DNA from: Sphingobium wenxiniae
GTDB taxonomy: Bacteria > Pseudomonadota > Alphaproteobacteria > Sphingomonadales > Sphingomonadaceae
NCBI RefSeq assembly: GCF_007830065.1
Contig: NZ_VLKK01000012.1
Location: forward strand, 23,501-87,500
Length of the DNA stretch: 64,000 nucleotides
Direction: 5' to 3'
Positions 16,961 through 26,955 of this stretch are shown here, piece by piece. Below the pieces are notes generated by a model. The model saw only the letters and a list, made by a program, of their open reading frames with translations. It was not told where the DNA came from and searched no databases. A program made the translations under genes and the position numbers. Position 1 is the stretch's first letter, and each line of letters begins with the position of its first letter.

Positions 16961-17923
16961 ATGGAAACCCGCTCCAACCATGTGCTGGTGGGCACGGTCA
17001 CGCTGCTGCTGCTGGCCGGGATCATGCTGGCCGCCTTCTGGTTCTCACGCCTTTCGGACGGCGAGAACAAGGAATATGACATCTTCTTCAAGCAGTCGGT
17101 CAATGGCCTCGCCAAGGGATCGAGCGTCAACTATTCGGGCGTGCCGTCCGGACAGGTCGAGAAGATCGAACTGTGGAAGCGCGATCCCGGCTTCGTGAAG
17201 GTCCGCATTTCCGTCAAGGAAGGCACGCCCGTCCTGTTGGGGACGACGGCCACCATCCAGGGCGTGGGCTTCACCGGCGTGTCGGAAATCGTGCTGGACG
17301 GCGCGGTCAAGGGCGCGCCGCCGATCCGCTGCCCGGACAATAATCCGCTGTCCGCCTGCCCCGACGGCGTGCCCGTGATCCCGACCAAGCCCGGCGCGCT
17401 GGGCGAATTGCTCAACAACGCGCCGCAATTGCTGGAACGGCTGTCGACCCTGACCGAGCGGTTGACCGAACTGCTCGACGACAAGAATCAGCAATCCATC
17501 GCGGGTATCCTGTCCAATGTGGAGAAGATGACGGGCGCGCTGGCCGATCGCAGCCCGGAAATTTCCGCGACGCTGGCCGAAGCGCGCATCGCCGTGCAGC
17601 GCACTGGCATCGCCGCCGAGAATATCGGCAAGCTCGCCGCGACCACCGACTCGCTGCTGAACGATGAGGGCCGTCCGATGATGGCCGACCTGCGCAAGAG
17701 CGTGCAGGCCGCGACGCGCAGCATCGACACGCTGGACAAGACCATTGCCGAAGCCCAGCCGGGCGTCCACGCCTTCAGCAACCAGACCATGCCGGAAGTG
17801 AACCAGCTTGTCCGCGACCTGCGCGAAATGTCGCGCGCCTTCCGGGGCGTCGCGGAAAAGCTGGACCAGCAGGGTGCGGGGTCGCTGGTCGGATCGCCCA
17901 AATTGCCCGATTACAAGAATTGA
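16961..17923 (+). CDS. mlaD: MlaD-type MCE domain substrate-binding protein
   Basis: A 320-residue periplasmic protein tethered by one N-terminal membrane segment (VGTVTLLLLAGIMLAAFWF). The MCE domain (about residues 40-115) contains VNGLAKGSSVNYSGVPSGQV and TTATIQGVGFTGVSEI. A long helical tail with heptad-like LxxL repeats follows, expected to form the hexameric tunnel. Three bases separate it from mlaF. Confidence 0.93.
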   Translation: METRSNHVLVGTVTLLLLAGIMLAAFWFSRLSDGENKEYDIFFKQSVNGLAKGSSVNYSGVPSGQVEKIELWKRDPGFVKVRISVKEGTPVLLGTTATIQGVGFTGVSEIVLDGAVKGAPPIRCPDNNPLSACPDGVPVIPTKPGALGELLNNAPQLLERLSTLTERLTELLDDKNQQSIAGILSNVEKMTGALADRSPEISATLAEARIAVQRTGIAAENIGKLAATTDSLLNDEGRPMMADLRKSVQAATRSIDTLDKTIAEAQPGVHAFSNQTMPEVNQLVRDLREMSRAFRGVAEKLDQQGAGSLVGSPKLPDYKN

Positions 17924-17940
17924 GACGAGGGAGCCGGAAG

Positions 17941-18567
17941 ATGTTCCACATGAAACACTATGGTGCCTCCCGCGCGACAGCCGCAGCGCTGGCGTTGGGC
18001 TTCATGCTGACGGGCTGCGTGTCCTTCGGCGCGAAACCGCCGCAGCAGCTCCTCTCGCTGAGCGCCGCGCAGCGCGTGGCGCCGGGCACGACGGTCGATG
18101 CCGGGCAGGCGCCCAGCCTGGTCGTGGCCGATCCCGAAGCGCCCAGGATATTGGATACGGTGCGGATTCCGGTGCGCGTATCGGCCACCTCCGTCGCTTA
18201 TGTCACCAAGGTGCAATGGTCCGACACGCCGCGCCATCTGTTTCAAAGCCTGCTCGCGGAAACGATCGCCGCCACGGGCAGCCGGATCGTGCTGGACCCC
18301 GGCCAATATTCGGGCGTTCCGGGACAAAGGCTGATGGGCGCGCTGGTCGATTTCGGCATCGACGAGCCAAGCCGCAGCGCCATCGTGACCTATGACGCGA
18401 TCCTCGCCAATCCGGGCGGAACGATCCTCGCCCGGCAGCGCTTCACAGCCCGGCAGCCGGTGAACGGCAGGATCGGCCCGGAAACGGTGGGCGCACCGCT
18501 CAACGCGGCGGCGAACAAGGTGGCGGCGGATGTGGCGGCATGGCTGTCGACGGTGTCCCGGCCTTAA
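17941..18567 (+). CDS. ABC-type transport auxiliary lipoprotein (PqiC/MlaB-operon type)
   Basis: A 208-residue lipoprotein with signal peptide and lipobox MLTGC (Cys at about 29), then a domain resembling the auxiliary lipoprotein that pairs with MCE transporters in alphaproteobacteria. The conserved pattern includes VRIPVRVSATSVAYVTKVQW and VDFGIDEPSRSAIVTYDA. It probably sits in the periplasmic face of the outer membrane and completes the mlaEFD system. Its first codons contain a parS-like palindrome (17942-17957). Confidence 0.85.
   Translation: MFHMKHYGASRATAAALALGFMLTGCVSFGAKPPQQLLSLSAAQRVAPGTTVDAGQAPSLVVADPEAPRILDTVRIPVRVSATSVAYVTKVQWSDTPRHLFQSLLAETIAATGSRIVLDPGQYSGVPGQRLMGALVDFGIDEPSRSAIVTYDAILANPGGTILARQRFTARQPVNGRIGPETVGAPLNAAANKVAADVAAWLSTVSRP
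17942..17957. other. Degenerate parS-like palindrome
   Basis: TGTTCCACATGAAACA differs from the consensus TGTTTCACGTGAAACA at two positions, one of which breaks the central CACGTG. It encodes residues 1-6 of the lipoprotein. ParB binding is doubtful. Confidence 0.35.
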
Positions 18568-18613
18568 GCCGAGGCCGTGCGGCCGCTCCCGGCCATAAGA
18601 GGGGGCCGTCGCC

Positions 18614-21214
18614 TCACTCCAGACTCTTTCCCGCCTGCTCGGTCACGTCGCGGGAAAGGCCGGGTTCGGTCAGGATGCGCTCAAGCTCGGCGCGCATCAT
18701 GGCCGCGCGTCCTTCGTCGAACCGCCGCCAGCGGCCCAGCGGCGGCACGAGCCGCGCGGCGGTCTGCGGATTGATCTTGTCGAGCGCGATGATGCAGTCC
18801 GCCACCAGCCGATAGCCCTTGCCCGATTTGTCGTGGAAGGCCCATTGATTGCCCGCGAACGCCCCGAACAGCGACCGCACCCGGTTGGGGTTGGTAAGCG
18901 TGAAGTCCTTGTGCTCCCGCAGTTCGGCGACCAGTTGCACCGTATCGGGATGGAAGGCGAAAGCCTGCGTCTGGAACCATTTGTCCAGCGTCAGCGCGTC
19001 GTCGCGATAGCGGTTGTAGAAGATGTCGAGCGCCGCTTCCCGCGCATCGCTGGCGCCGTTCGCCAGCGTCGCGAGCGCCGCCTGCCGTTCCGTCATATTG
19101 TCGGCTTCGTGGAACTGGCCGAAAGCGATTTCCGGGCCGTCCTGCGCGCCCGACGCCACCAGATAATGCAGCGCGATGTTTCGCAGCTTGCGGGCGCCCT
19201 TGGCCGCGGGCGAAAGCGAGAAGGCGTTGGCCTTCGTCCTGGCATGGATGTCGCGCCACAGCGGCTCCAGCGCTTCGCCGATGCGCCGTTGCAGCGCTTC
19301 CCGCGCGGCGTGGATCGCGTCGGGATCGACGACCGCCATCTGGTCGCCCAGATAGGCTTCGCTCGGCAGGCGGATCGCCTCGGCGACGAAGGCGGGATCG
19401 AGTTGCGGATCGGTCGCGGTATGGCGGATCGCCGCGACGACCGCCGCTTCGTCGACGGGCTGGCCGCCGATGCTGCCGACCAGCACATTGACCATCAACT
19501 GCTGCATCGCTTCATAGCGGGCGAAGGGATCGTCATCGCGCGCCGACAGGAAGGCGAGGTCCGCCTGGCTGCGGTTGCTTTCCACGATCACGGGGGCTGA
19601 AAAGCCGCGATTGATCGACAGGACCGGCGGCTGGGCGAAGCCGGTGAAGGTAAAAGCCTGTTTCGCTTCCGTCAGCATCAGCAACTGGTCGCCCCGATGC
19701 TGCCCGCTTTGGGGATCGAACAGCGCCACGCGCAGGGGGATGGCCATGGGCTTCTTGTCCGGCTGGCCGGGCGTCGGCGGGACGGTCTGCTCCAGCACCA
19801 GTTCGGCGGTTCCCGCGTCGGCATCGTGGTTCAGCAGGGCGCGGACACGCGGCGTGCCGGCCTGTTCATACCAGAGGCGGAACTGGGCCAGATCGACGCC
19901 GCCCCCATCCTCCATGGCGCGGACGAAATCCTCGCAGGTGGCCGCTTCCCCGTCGTGGCGCTCGAAATAGAGGTCGGTGCTGGCGCGGAAGCGTTCCGGC
20001 CCCAGCATCAGCGCTATCATCCGGATCAGCTCCGCGCCCTTGTTATAGATGGTCGCGGTGTAGAAGTTGCTGATTTCCATATAGGATTCCGGCCGCACCG
20101 GATGCGCGAGCGGCCCTGAATCCTCCTGGAACTGGGCAGCGCGCAGGATACGCACATCTTCGATCCGCTTGACCGCACGGCTTCCCATGTCGGCGGAAAA
20201 GCTCTGGTCGCGGAACACGGTGAAGCCTTCCTTCAACGAAAGCTGGAACCAGTCGCGGCAGGTGATGCGGTTGCCCGACCAGTTGTGGAAATATTCATGG
20301 GCGACCACCCCTTCCACGCCGTCATAGTCGAGGTCCGTCGCTGTTTCCGGATCGGCCAGAATGTAGCGTGAATTGAAGATGTTAAGCCCCTTGTTCTCCA
20401 TCGCGCCGAAATTGAAGTCGGCCACGGCGACGATGTTGAACACATCCAGATCATATTCCCGGCCATAGACGCGCTCGTCCCAGGCCATGCTGTCCTTGAG
20501 GGCCTTCATGGCGTGGGCGGTGCGGGGCAGGTCCGCTTTCTTGACCCATATGCCCAGCGCGACCTCCTGTCCGCTCATCGTCACGAAGCGGTCGGCATTG
20601 CACGCAAGATCGCCCGCCACCAGCGCAAAGAGATAGCAGGGCTTGGGGAAAGGATCGTTCCAGCGCGCCCAGTGGCGGCCGCCGGGCAAATCGCCTTGCC
20701 CGACCGGATCGCCATTGGCGAGCAGCACGGGGTAGCGCGCCTTGTCCGCCTCCATCCTCACGGTGTAGCGCGACAGCACGTCGGGGCGGTCCGGGAAAAA
20801 GGTGATGCGTCGGAATCCTTCCGCCTCGCATTGGGTGCAAAGCAGGCCGCTGCTGGCGTAAAGTCCCATCAGCTTGCTGTTGCCCTCCGGCGCGAGTTCG
20901 ACCCGCGTCTCCACGACATGCGCTTGCCCCGGAAGGGCGATGACCAGCGCGCCACCGTCCAGCGCCCATTCGTCCGGTCCCAGGGCGCGCCCGTCCACCT
21001 TGACTTCCAGCGGCAGGAGGCCGTCGCCGTCCAGCCGCAACGGCCGATCCTGCCCGCCATTCCGGACGACCGACAGCGTCGCATGAACGCGCGTCGCGGC
21101 GGCGTCCAGATCGAAATCCAGTGTGATCTCCGGCACCAGCCAATCGGGTGGACGGTAATCCGAACGGCGGATGATGAGGGGCGCGGCGGCGGTCGTGGAT
21201 TGGATGTCAGCCAT
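18614..21214 (-). CDS. pepN: Aminopeptidase N (M1 family)
   Basis: An 866-residue zinc aminopeptidase, full length for the E. coli PepN type. The exopeptidase motif GAMEN is present (FNFGAMENKGLNIF), as is the zinc motif HEYFHNW with the downstream glutamate in LSLKEGFTVFRDQ. The C-terminal half is the helical PepN domain. Cytosolic, no signal peptide. It lies downstream of parB on the same strand, separated by 199 bases in which I see only a hairpin without a T-run. Confidence 0.95.
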   Translation of the reverse strand: MADIQSTTAAAPLIIRRSDYRPPDWLVPEITLDFDLDAAATRVHATLSVVRNGGQDRPLRLDGDGLLPLEVKVDGRALGPDEWALDGGALVIALPGQAHVVETRVELAPEGNSKLMGLYASSGLLCTQCEAEGFRRITFFPDRPDVLSRYTVRMEADKARYPVLLANGDPVGQGDLPGGRHWARWNDPFPKPCYLFALVAGDLACNADRFVTMSGQEVALGIWVKKADLPRTAHAMKALKDSMAWDERVYGREYDLDVFNIVAVADFNFGAMENKGLNIFNSRYILADPETATDLDYDGVEGVVAHEYFHNWSGNRITCRDWFQLSLKEGFTVFRDQSFSADMGSRAVKRIEDVRILRAAQFQEDSGPLAHPVRPESYMEISNFYTATIYNKGAELIRMIALMLGPERFRASTDLYFERHDGEAATCEDFVRAMEDGGGVDLAQFRLWYEQAGTPRVRALLNHDADAGTAELVLEQTVPPTPGQPDKKPMAIPLRVALFDPQSGQHRGDQLLMLTEAKQAFTFTGFAQPPVLSINRGFSAPVIVESNRSQADLAFLSARDDDPFARYEAMQQLMVNVLVGSIGGQPVDEAAVVAAIRHTATDPQLDPAFVAEAIRLPSEAYLGDQMAVVDPDAIHAAREALQRRIGEALEPLWRDIHARTKANAFSLSPAAKGARKLRNIALHYLVASGAQDGPEIAFGQFHEADNMTERQAALATLANGASDAREAALDIFYNRYRDDALTLDKWFQTQAFAFHPDTVQLVAELREHKDFTLTNPNRVRSLFGAFAGNQWAFHDKSGKGYRLVADCIIALDKINPQTAARLVPPLGRWRRFDEGRAAMMRAELERILTEPGLSRDVTEQAGKSLE

Positions 21215-21413
21215 GGGGGCAAGCTAGGTGCTGGACAGGCAAAAGACTAGGGCGGATCTACCTTCCGGACGCCAGATTCACGCGAAGAGGCGGGAATAAG
21301 GGGTCCGAAGGCTCACTTTACGTCTGCCCAGGCCCATTGCGCGTGATGCGAACGCGCATTGCCCGCTCCCCGGAACACTCCGCGTCTCCGTGTGAAAATA
21401 AGCTGGACGCGAT

Positions 21414-22346
21414 TCAGATACGCTCCCCCGACAGGCGCTGGCACAGCATGTCGAGTTGGTCGAGAGTGGAATAGCGCAGGGAAAGGGTGCCGCCTGCGCC
21501 CGGACTGCCGCCATGGCTGATATCGACCTTCAGGCCCAATATGTCCGCCAGATGCTGTTCGAGCGCGGCGATGTCCGCATCCTTGCCGTCGGGCGGCGCT
21601 GCGGCGCGCTGGCGCGCCGAGGCATCGCCGCCGCCGGTGCGGGCGCGGCGGACGAGGTGTTCCGTGTCCCGAACGGACAGGCCCTTCTGTTCGATCTGCT
21701 GCGCCAATGTCTCGCAATCGGGAACGCCGATCAGGGCGCGGGCATGGCCCATGGACAGCCGGCTTTCCATCACCGCCTGTTGGACCGGCTGCGGCAGTTC
21801 CAACAGGCGCATCAGGTTGGCGACATGGCTGCGCGATTTGCCGACGATCCGGCCCAGCGCTTCCTGGCTATGGTGAAATTCGGCGATCAGCTTGCGATAG
21901 GCTTCCGCTTCCTCGATGGGATTGAGGTCTTCGCGCTGGATATTTTCGACCAGCGCGATTTCCAGCGTCTCCTGCTCGTCGAAGTCGCGGACGATGGCCG
22001 GGATGCGGTGGAGTTGCGCGCGCTGGGCCGCGCGCCAACGGCGCTCCCCCGCCACGATCTGAAATCCGCCGCCATGCGCGCGCACGATGATCGGCTGGAT
22101 CACGCCGCGCTTTTCGATGGAATCGGCCAGTTCCTGCAACGCCGCCTGATCGAAATGACGGCGCGGCTGTTCGGGATGCGGCTGGATCAGGGCGACTTCG
22201 ATGCTCTGCACCGCCTTGCCGGAAGCCGAAGGCGTCGATGGCGCGACCGGTTCCTCCCGCTGCACGTCCCCCAGAAGCGCCGAAAGGCCGCGGCCCAGCC
22301 CGTGCGGGCGCCTGGCTGCTTTCGGTTTGTCATTTTCTCCGCTCAA
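21414..22346 (-). CDS. parB: Chromosome partitioning protein ParB
   Basis: CTPase clamp that loads at parS and spreads. 310 residues: N-terminal ParA-contact motif GLGRGLSALLG at 16-26, the GERRWRA box (CTP-binding region) at 100-106, then NIQREDLNP and the helix-turn-helix around LGRIVGKSRSHVANLMRLL. The C-terminal dimerisation part ends in TLDQLDMLCQRL. It overlaps parA by four bases. Cognate parS sites are within 4 kb. Confidence 0.96.
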   Translation of the reverse strand: MSGENDKPKAARRPHGLGRGLSALLGDVQREEPVAPSTPSASGKAVQSIEVALIQPHPEQPRRHFDQAALQELADSIEKRGVIQPIIVRAHGGGFQIVAGERRWRAAQRAQLHRIPAIVRDFDEQETLEIALVENIQREDLNPIEEAEAYRKLIAEFHHSQEALGRIVGKSRSHVANLMRLLELPQPVQQAVMESRLSMGHARALIGVPDCETLAQQIEQKGLSVRDTEHLVRRARTGGGDASARQRAAAPPDGKDADIAALEQHLADILGLKVDISHGGSPGAGGTLSLRYSTLDQLDMLCQRLSGERI

Positions 22347-23125
22347 GCCGCTTTCTCCTGTTGGGGGAGCCGCGCTATCAGCTCGCGCGCCAGCCGCATA
22401 TAGGCTTCCGAGCCGGAACAGCGGACATCATAGATCAGCGCCGGCACGCCATGGCTGGGGGCTTCGGACAGCCGCACGTTGCGCGGGATCACCGTATGGA
22501 AAACCAGATCGCCCAGACAGGCCCGCACATCGTCGGCCACCTGATCCGTCAGACGATTGCGGCGGTCGTACATGGTCAGGGCCACGCCCATGATCGACAG
22601 GGCCGGATTGAAGCGTCCCCTGATCCGGTCAACCGTCTGGAGAAGCTGGGAAAGCCCCTCCAGCGCGAAGAACTCGCATTGCAGGGGAACGAGCAGCGAC
22701 TGCGCCGCCACCATCGCATTGATGGTCAGCAGGCCGAGCGAAGGCGGGCAATCGATCAGGCAGATATCCCAACGCCCCCCCGGTGCTTCCGCGAGCACAT
22801 GGGCGAGCCGATGGGTCCGCTCCTCATAGTCGATCAGTTCGATTTCGGCGCCGGACAAATCCTGGGTCGCGGCCACCAGATCGAGTTTCGGCACCCGCGT
22901 GGCGATGACCGCGTCATCGAGCGCGCAATTGCCGACCAGCAGGTCGTAGCTGGACTGGGCACGGTCCGCCTGGTTGACGCCCAGCCCCGTCGAGGCATTG
23001 CCCTGCGGGTCCAGATCGACCAGCAGGACGCGCAAGCCGGTGGCGGCAAGCCCCGTGGCAAGGTTGATGGCGGTGGTCGTCTTACCCACACCGCCCTTCT
23101 GGTTGGCGATGGCGATACAAATCAT
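22343..23125 (-). CDS. parA: Chromosome partitioning ATPase ParA
   Basis: A 260-residue deviant Walker-type ATPase that moves ParB-parS complexes. KGGVGKTTT is at residues 10-18, LVDLDPQGNAST is motif A', and LIDCPPSLGLL is Walker B. The start at 23125 ([12 protein letters not shown]) overlaps the rsmG stop by four bases; a longer frame to 23224 is a shadow within rsmG. Confidence 0.96.
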   Translation of the reverse strand: MICIAIANQKGGVGKTTTAINLATGLAATGLRVLLVDLDPQGNASTGLGVNQADRAQSSYDLLVGNCALDDAVIATRVPKLDLVAATQDLSGAEIELIDYEERTHRLAHVLAEAPGGRWDICLIDCPPSLGLLTINAMVAAQSLLVPLQCEFFALEGLSQLLQTVDRIRGRFNPALSIMGVALTMYDRRNRLTDQVADDVRACLGDLVFHTVIPRNVRLSEAPSHGVPALIYDVRCSGSEAYMRLARELIARLPQQEKAA

Positions 23126-23763
23126 CCTCGGCCCTTCCTCCTGACGGATGTGACGGAGCGCGCGACGATGATGGCGCTGTCCGCATCCGTCACGCTCTGT
23201 TCCACGTGAAACGCACCTTGCCACGCCGAACGCGCCGCCTCCAGTTCATTTTGCGCATTTCGTCCCTTTGGCAGCACCCACAGCGTCTTTTCGTCCGCCA
23301 GATGAACGGCGGATTCGAACAGGCGCGGCAGGGGCGCATAGGCGCGTGCGCTGATGATCGCCGCGGCGGTCGCGGGAACGGCTTCCACCCGTCCGCCGAA
23401 AACCGCCGCATGGGCCAGATCGAGTTCTTCCAGCAGGCCGCTCAGGAAATCGATCCGTTTCCTGCGCGATTCCACCATCAGCACGGGGCGGTCCATCAGC
23501 AACGCCATCACGATACCGGGCAGGCCGGCCCCCGATCCCAAGTCGATCCAGCGGCCATCCGCCGCCTCCGCCGTCAAAGGCAGCAATTGCGCCGAATCGA
23601 CGATGTGGCGCGCCCATATATGCGGCCGGGTCGATTCCGCGATCAGGTTCTGGACGCGCATCTCCGCCAGCAGGATGGCGACATAGCGGTCCAGTTTCTC
23701 CCATGTTTCACGTGAAACATCGAAATGGTTTGCGATCCAGGCGCGCGCGTCGTCCTCCGTCAC
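23122..23763 (-). CDS. rsmG: 16S rRNA (guanine527-N7)-methyltransferase
   Basis: A 213-residue SAM-dependent methyltransferase with the GidB fold: [19 protein letters not shown], then the SAM loop [23 protein letters not shown], and [17 protein letters not shown]. Two parS palindromes lie inside the gene, encoding DVSRETW near the N-terminus and FHVEQS near the C-terminus. Start overlaps the mnmG stop by four bases. Confidence 0.95.
   Translation of the reverse strand: MTEDDARAWIANHFDVSRETWEKLDRYVAILLAEMRVQNLIAESTRPHIWARHIVDSAQLLPLTAEAADGRWIDLGSGAGLPGIVMALLMDRPVLMVESRRKRIDFLSGLLEELDLAHAAVFGGRVEAVPATAAAIISARAYAPLPRLFESAVHLADEKTLWVLPKGRNAQNELEAARSAWQGAFHVEQSVTDADSAIIVARSVTSVRRKGRG
23198..23213. 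other. parS: parS site 1
   Basis: TGTTCCACGTGAAACG has 14 of 16 matches to TGTTTCACGTGAAACA with the central CACGTG intact. It lies inside the rsmG 3' end. Confidence 0.7.
23704..23719. other. parS: parS site 2 (perfect)
   Basis: TGTTTCACGTGAAACA is the exact 16-base parS palindrome, inside the rsmG 5' end and about 1.4 kb from parB. Confidence 0.92.
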
Positions 23764-25610
23764 GCCGCCATCCGCCGGACGTGCACAAGAATGGCCGCGA
23801 GCGCCGCCGGTGTAATCCCCCGGATGCGGCCTGCCGCAGCCAGGCTATCCGGCCGCGCCATTTCAAGCCGCTCGATCATTTCCGTCGACAAGCCGCCAAT
23901 GGATGCGAAATCGAAATCCGTGGGGATGAATATGCGTTCGTTGCGGCGAAGCTCGGCAATCTCCGCCGCTTGGCGCTCCAGATAAGGCGCGTAATGGGCG
24001 TCTTCCCATATTTCGTCCCGCAAGTCCGCGGGAGCCTGGGCGAGCGAGGGCGTCATCGACAAAAGCAAGTCCCGCCCGACCTCCGGGAACCGCGCCCATT
24101 CGAACAGCGACCGCCGCACACCGTCCTGCCGCACCGCTGCCCCAGCCCTCGCCATGTCCGTGGCGGTCAGAGTCCGGGCCAGTTCGGCCTCGATGACAGC
24201 GCGCGCCTCCGTCCGTCTCTTCAGGCGCGCCAGCCTTTCCGGGCCGATAATGCCCTGCGCGATGCCGACGTCTCCCAATCGCGTCTCCGCATTGTCCGCG
24301 CGCAGCCGCAAGCGATGCTCTGCCCGCGCCGTGAGCATCCGATACGGCTCCGTCACGCCCTGAAGGACAAGATCGTCGATCATCACGCCGATATAGCTGC
24401 TCGCGCGGTCGAGGATCATCGGAGCAGTCCCGCCGGCATGGGCGGCGGCATTGACGCCCGCGACCAATCCCTGCGCCGCCGCTTCTTCATAGCCGGTCGT
24501 GCCGTTGATCTGTCCCGCGCAGAACAGGCCGGGAAGGACGCGCATTTCCAGCGAGGCCGTCAGTGCGCGCGGATCGATATGGTCATATTCGACCGCATAT
24601 CCGGGCACCACGATCTCCGCGCGCTCCAGTCCGCGCATGGACCTGATCATGGCCAGTTGCACAGCCGCCGGAAGCGAGGTGCTGATGCCATTGGGGTAGA
24701 CGAGCGGATCGTCCAGTCCTTCCGGCTCCAGGAAAATCTGATGTCCGTCGCGGTCGCCGAACCGCATGATCTTGTCCTCGATGGAGGGGCAATAGCGCGG
24801 CCCCCGTCCCTCGATAGCGCCGCTGAACAGCGGCGAGCGGCCCAGCCCATTGCGGATGATGGCATGGGTTTCGGCATTGGTCCGCGTAATGGCGCAGGCC
24901 AGTTGCGGCAAGGCGCGCCCTTCCGACAGGGCCGACATGGTCCAATCTCCGCTGTCGGATGGCTGCTCCTCCAGCACGGCCCAGTCGATCGTCCGTCCGT
25001 CGATGCGCGGCGGCGTCCCGGTCTTGAGCCGGCCGATGGGCAGGCCGAGCGCGCGGAGCTGAACGCCCAGCGTCGTGGCCGCGCGTTCTCCGGTGCGCCC
25101 GCCGGTCAGGATCTCCTCACCCCGGAAAAGTTTCCCGCCCAGAAAAGTGCCCGTCGCCAGCACCACGGCTTTCGCTTCCATCCGGCGGCCGTCCGCCAAC
25201 GCCAGACCCGCCGCTTGTCCCTGGGAAAGGATCAGTTCGCTGGCCTCCCCTTCGACGATCTCCAGTCCGGGCTGTGCCAGAAGCCGTTGATGGATGGCGG
25301 CACGGTATCGCTTGCGATCCGCCTGAACCCTTGGCCCTTGCACGGCCGCGCCCTTGCTGCTGTTGAGCATACGATAGTGGATGGCTGCTGCGTCCGCCGC
25401 GCGGGCGATCAGGCCATCCAGCGCATCCACTTCGCGCACGAGATGGCCCTTGCCCAGCCCGCCAATCGCGGGATTGCAGGACATGGCGCCCACCGTGGCC
25501 TTCTCGAACGTCAGCAGGGCGACCGATGCGCCCTTGCGCGCGGCCGCTGCCGCCGCTTCGCAACCGGCATGGCCGCCGCCGACGACGATGACATCATAAC
25601 ATGTTCGCAT
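23760..25610 (-). CDS. mnmG: tRNA uridine-5-carboxymethylaminomethyl(34) synthesis enzyme MnmG
   Basis: The FAD-dependent partner of MnmE in making cmnm5U34 in tRNA. 616 residues: dinucleotide motif [18 protein letters not shown] at the N-terminus, then [19 protein letters not shown] and the [13 protein letters not shown] motif. The C-terminal helical domain ends in [18 protein letters not shown]. Length and layout are normal. It is followed by rsmG with a four-base overlap. Confidence 0.96.
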   Translation of the reverse strand: MRTCYDVIVVGGGHAGCEAAAAAARKGASVALLTFEKATVGAMSCNPAIGGLGKGHLVREVDALDGLIARAADAAAIHYRMLNSSKGAAVQGPRVQADRKRYRAAIHQRLLAQPGLEIVEGEASELILSQGQAAGLALADGRRMEAKAVVLATGTFLGGKLFRGEEILTGGRTGERAATTLGVQLRALGLPIGRLKTGTPPRIDGRTIDWAVLEEQPSDSGDWTMSALSEGRALPQLACAITRTNAETHAIIRNGLGRSPLFSGAIEGRGPRYCPSIEDKIMRFGDRDGHQIFLEPEGLDDPLVYPNGISTSLPAAVQLAMIRSMRGLERAEIVVPGYAVEYDHIDPRALTASLEMRVLPGLFCAGQINGTTGYEEAAAQGLVAGVNAAAHAGGTAPMILDRASSYIGVMIDDLVLQGVTEPYRMLTARAEHRLRLRADNAETRLGDVGIAQGIIGPERLARLKRRTEARAVIEAELARTLTATDMARAGAAVRQDGVRRSLFEWARFPEVGRDLLLSMTPSLAQAPADLRDEIWEDAHYAPYLERQAAEIAELRRNERIFIPTDFDFASIGGLSTEMIERLEMARPDSLAAAGRIRGITPAALAAILVHVRRMAA

Positions 25611-25650
25611 GGGAGCGCCCTTACCAGATTTTGACGCCGCCGGTCAAAAA

Positions 25651-25666
25651 TGTTCCACGTGGAACA
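25651..25666. other. parS: parS site 3
   Basis: TGTTCCACGTGGAACA is a perfect 16-base palindrome differing from the consensus by one symmetric pair. It sits in the 61-base gap between mnmE and mnmG. Confidence 0.8.
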
Positions 25667-25671
25667 GGCCG

Positions 25672-26955
25672 CTATTTGCCGATGCAAAAGCCGGAAAAAA
25701 GGCGGTCGAGCATATCTTCCGTTCCCGCGCGCCCTGTCAGCGCGTCGATAGCGTGTCGCGCCTGCCGCAATTCCTCGGCCAGGATCAGCAGATCGCCGGT
25801 CTGTGCCGCCGTGCCCAGATGCCGGTGGAGATTCGCCGCGCCTTCCCTCTGCCGCGCATGGAGCGCATAGTCCCCTTCGCCGGGGAGCAGCGAGGCCGCC
25901 CGGTCCAGCAGCGCGGTGACCAGCCTTTCCATGCCCTCCCCCGTCCGCGCCGACACCGCAAGGCCGGGATGCCCCGCATGATCGACATGATCGCATTGCG
26001 CCGCGATCAGCATCGCGTCTTCTCGCGGCGCGTCTTCGGGCTGTCCCAGCCACAGCAGGACATCCGCCCCCGCAACCGCCGCCCGCGCCCGGTCCATGCC
26101 GATCTCTTCGATAGAATCGGAAGTTTCGTCGCGCAGGCCCGCCGTATCGGTGAAGAGAAAGGCGACTCCACCGATCGCGGCCGGAACTTCGATGCGGTCG
26201 CGCGTCGTCCCGGCGATCGGGGAAACGATGGCGGCCTCCCGCCCTACCAGCGCATTCAGCAGCGTCGATTTCCCCGCATTGGGCGGACCGGCCAGAACGA
26301 CGCGGATGCCGTCGCGCAGCCGCTCGGCCGATGGCGCGGACAGAACGGCCGCGACGTCCTCCGCCAGCGCGCCGATGCCCGCGCCGATCCGATGTTCGAT
26401 CTCCGCGTCGGGCACGTCATCCTCGTCGGAAAAGTCGAGTGCGGCCTCGGCCATGGCGGACAGGTCCAGCAGGCGATGGCGCCAGCCGTCGATCCGGCGC
26501 GAAAAATGGCCTTCCGCCATCATCAGCGCCGCGCGGCGCTGCTGCTGCGTTTCCGCCGCCAGCAGGTCCGACAATCCTTCGACCGCGTTCAGGTCCATGC
26601 GGCCGTTTTCAAAGGCGCGCCGGGTGAACTCTCCCGGCTCCGCCCGGCGCAGGCCCGGCAGCGCGGCCAGCGCCGTTTCCACCCCCGCAATCACCGCCCG
26701 GCCGCCATGGCAATGCAGTTCCGCCATGTCTTCCCCGCTGGCGGTGGCGGGGCCGGGAAGCCAGAGCGCCAGCGCCCGGTCCAGCGGCGCGCCGTCACGC
26801 GGATCGCGCAGCAGCATGAGGGTGGCGCGGCGCGGCGGCGGCATCCTCCGGGCAAGCGCCTCCAGCGCCGGCCCCGCTTGCGGACCGCTCAGGCGGATGA
26901 CGGCAATCCCGGCCGGCGGCGCGCCGCTCGACAGGGCGAAGATCGTATCGCTCAC
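25672..26955 (-). CDS. mnmE: tRNA uridine-5-carboxymethylaminomethyl(34) synthesis GTPase MnmE
   Basis: GTPase partner of MnmG, 427 residues. The N-terminal folate-binding domain has HCHGGRAVIAGV and EPGEFTRRAFENGRMDL. The G domain shows G1 GPPNAGKST, G2 AGTTRD and G3 DTAGLR, and G5 SARTG. The C-terminus ends FCIGK with the essential cysteine. The expected G4 motif NKxD is absent; that region reads IAAQCDHVD. Everything else is intact, so I expect an active protein, but guanine recognition may differ. Confidence 0.95.
   Translation of the reverse strand: MSDTIFALSSGAPPAGIAVIRLSGPQAGPALEALARRMPPPRRATLMLLRDPRDGAPLDRALALWLPGPATASGEDMAELHCHGGRAVIAGVETALAALPGLRRAEPGEFTRRAFENGRMDLNAVEGLSDLLAAETQQQRRAALMMAEGHFSRRIDGWRHRLLDLSAMAEAALDFSDEDDVPDAEIEHRIGAGIGALAEDVAAVLSAPSAERLRDGIRVVLAGPPNAGKSTLLNALVGREAAIVSPIAGTTRDRIEVPAAIGGVAFLFTDTAGLRDETSDSIEEIGMDRARAAVAGADVLLWLGQPEDAPREDAMLIAAQCDHVDHAGHPGLAVSARTGEGMERLVTALLDRAASLLPGEGDYALHARQREGAANLHRHLGTAAQTGDLLILAEELRQARHAIDALTGRAGTEDMLDRLFSGFCIGK

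Noticed and set aside
23703..25634. 643-residue plus-strand frame opposite mnmG
   Set aside because: Shadow of mnmG; Arg/His/Gln-rich with no domain.
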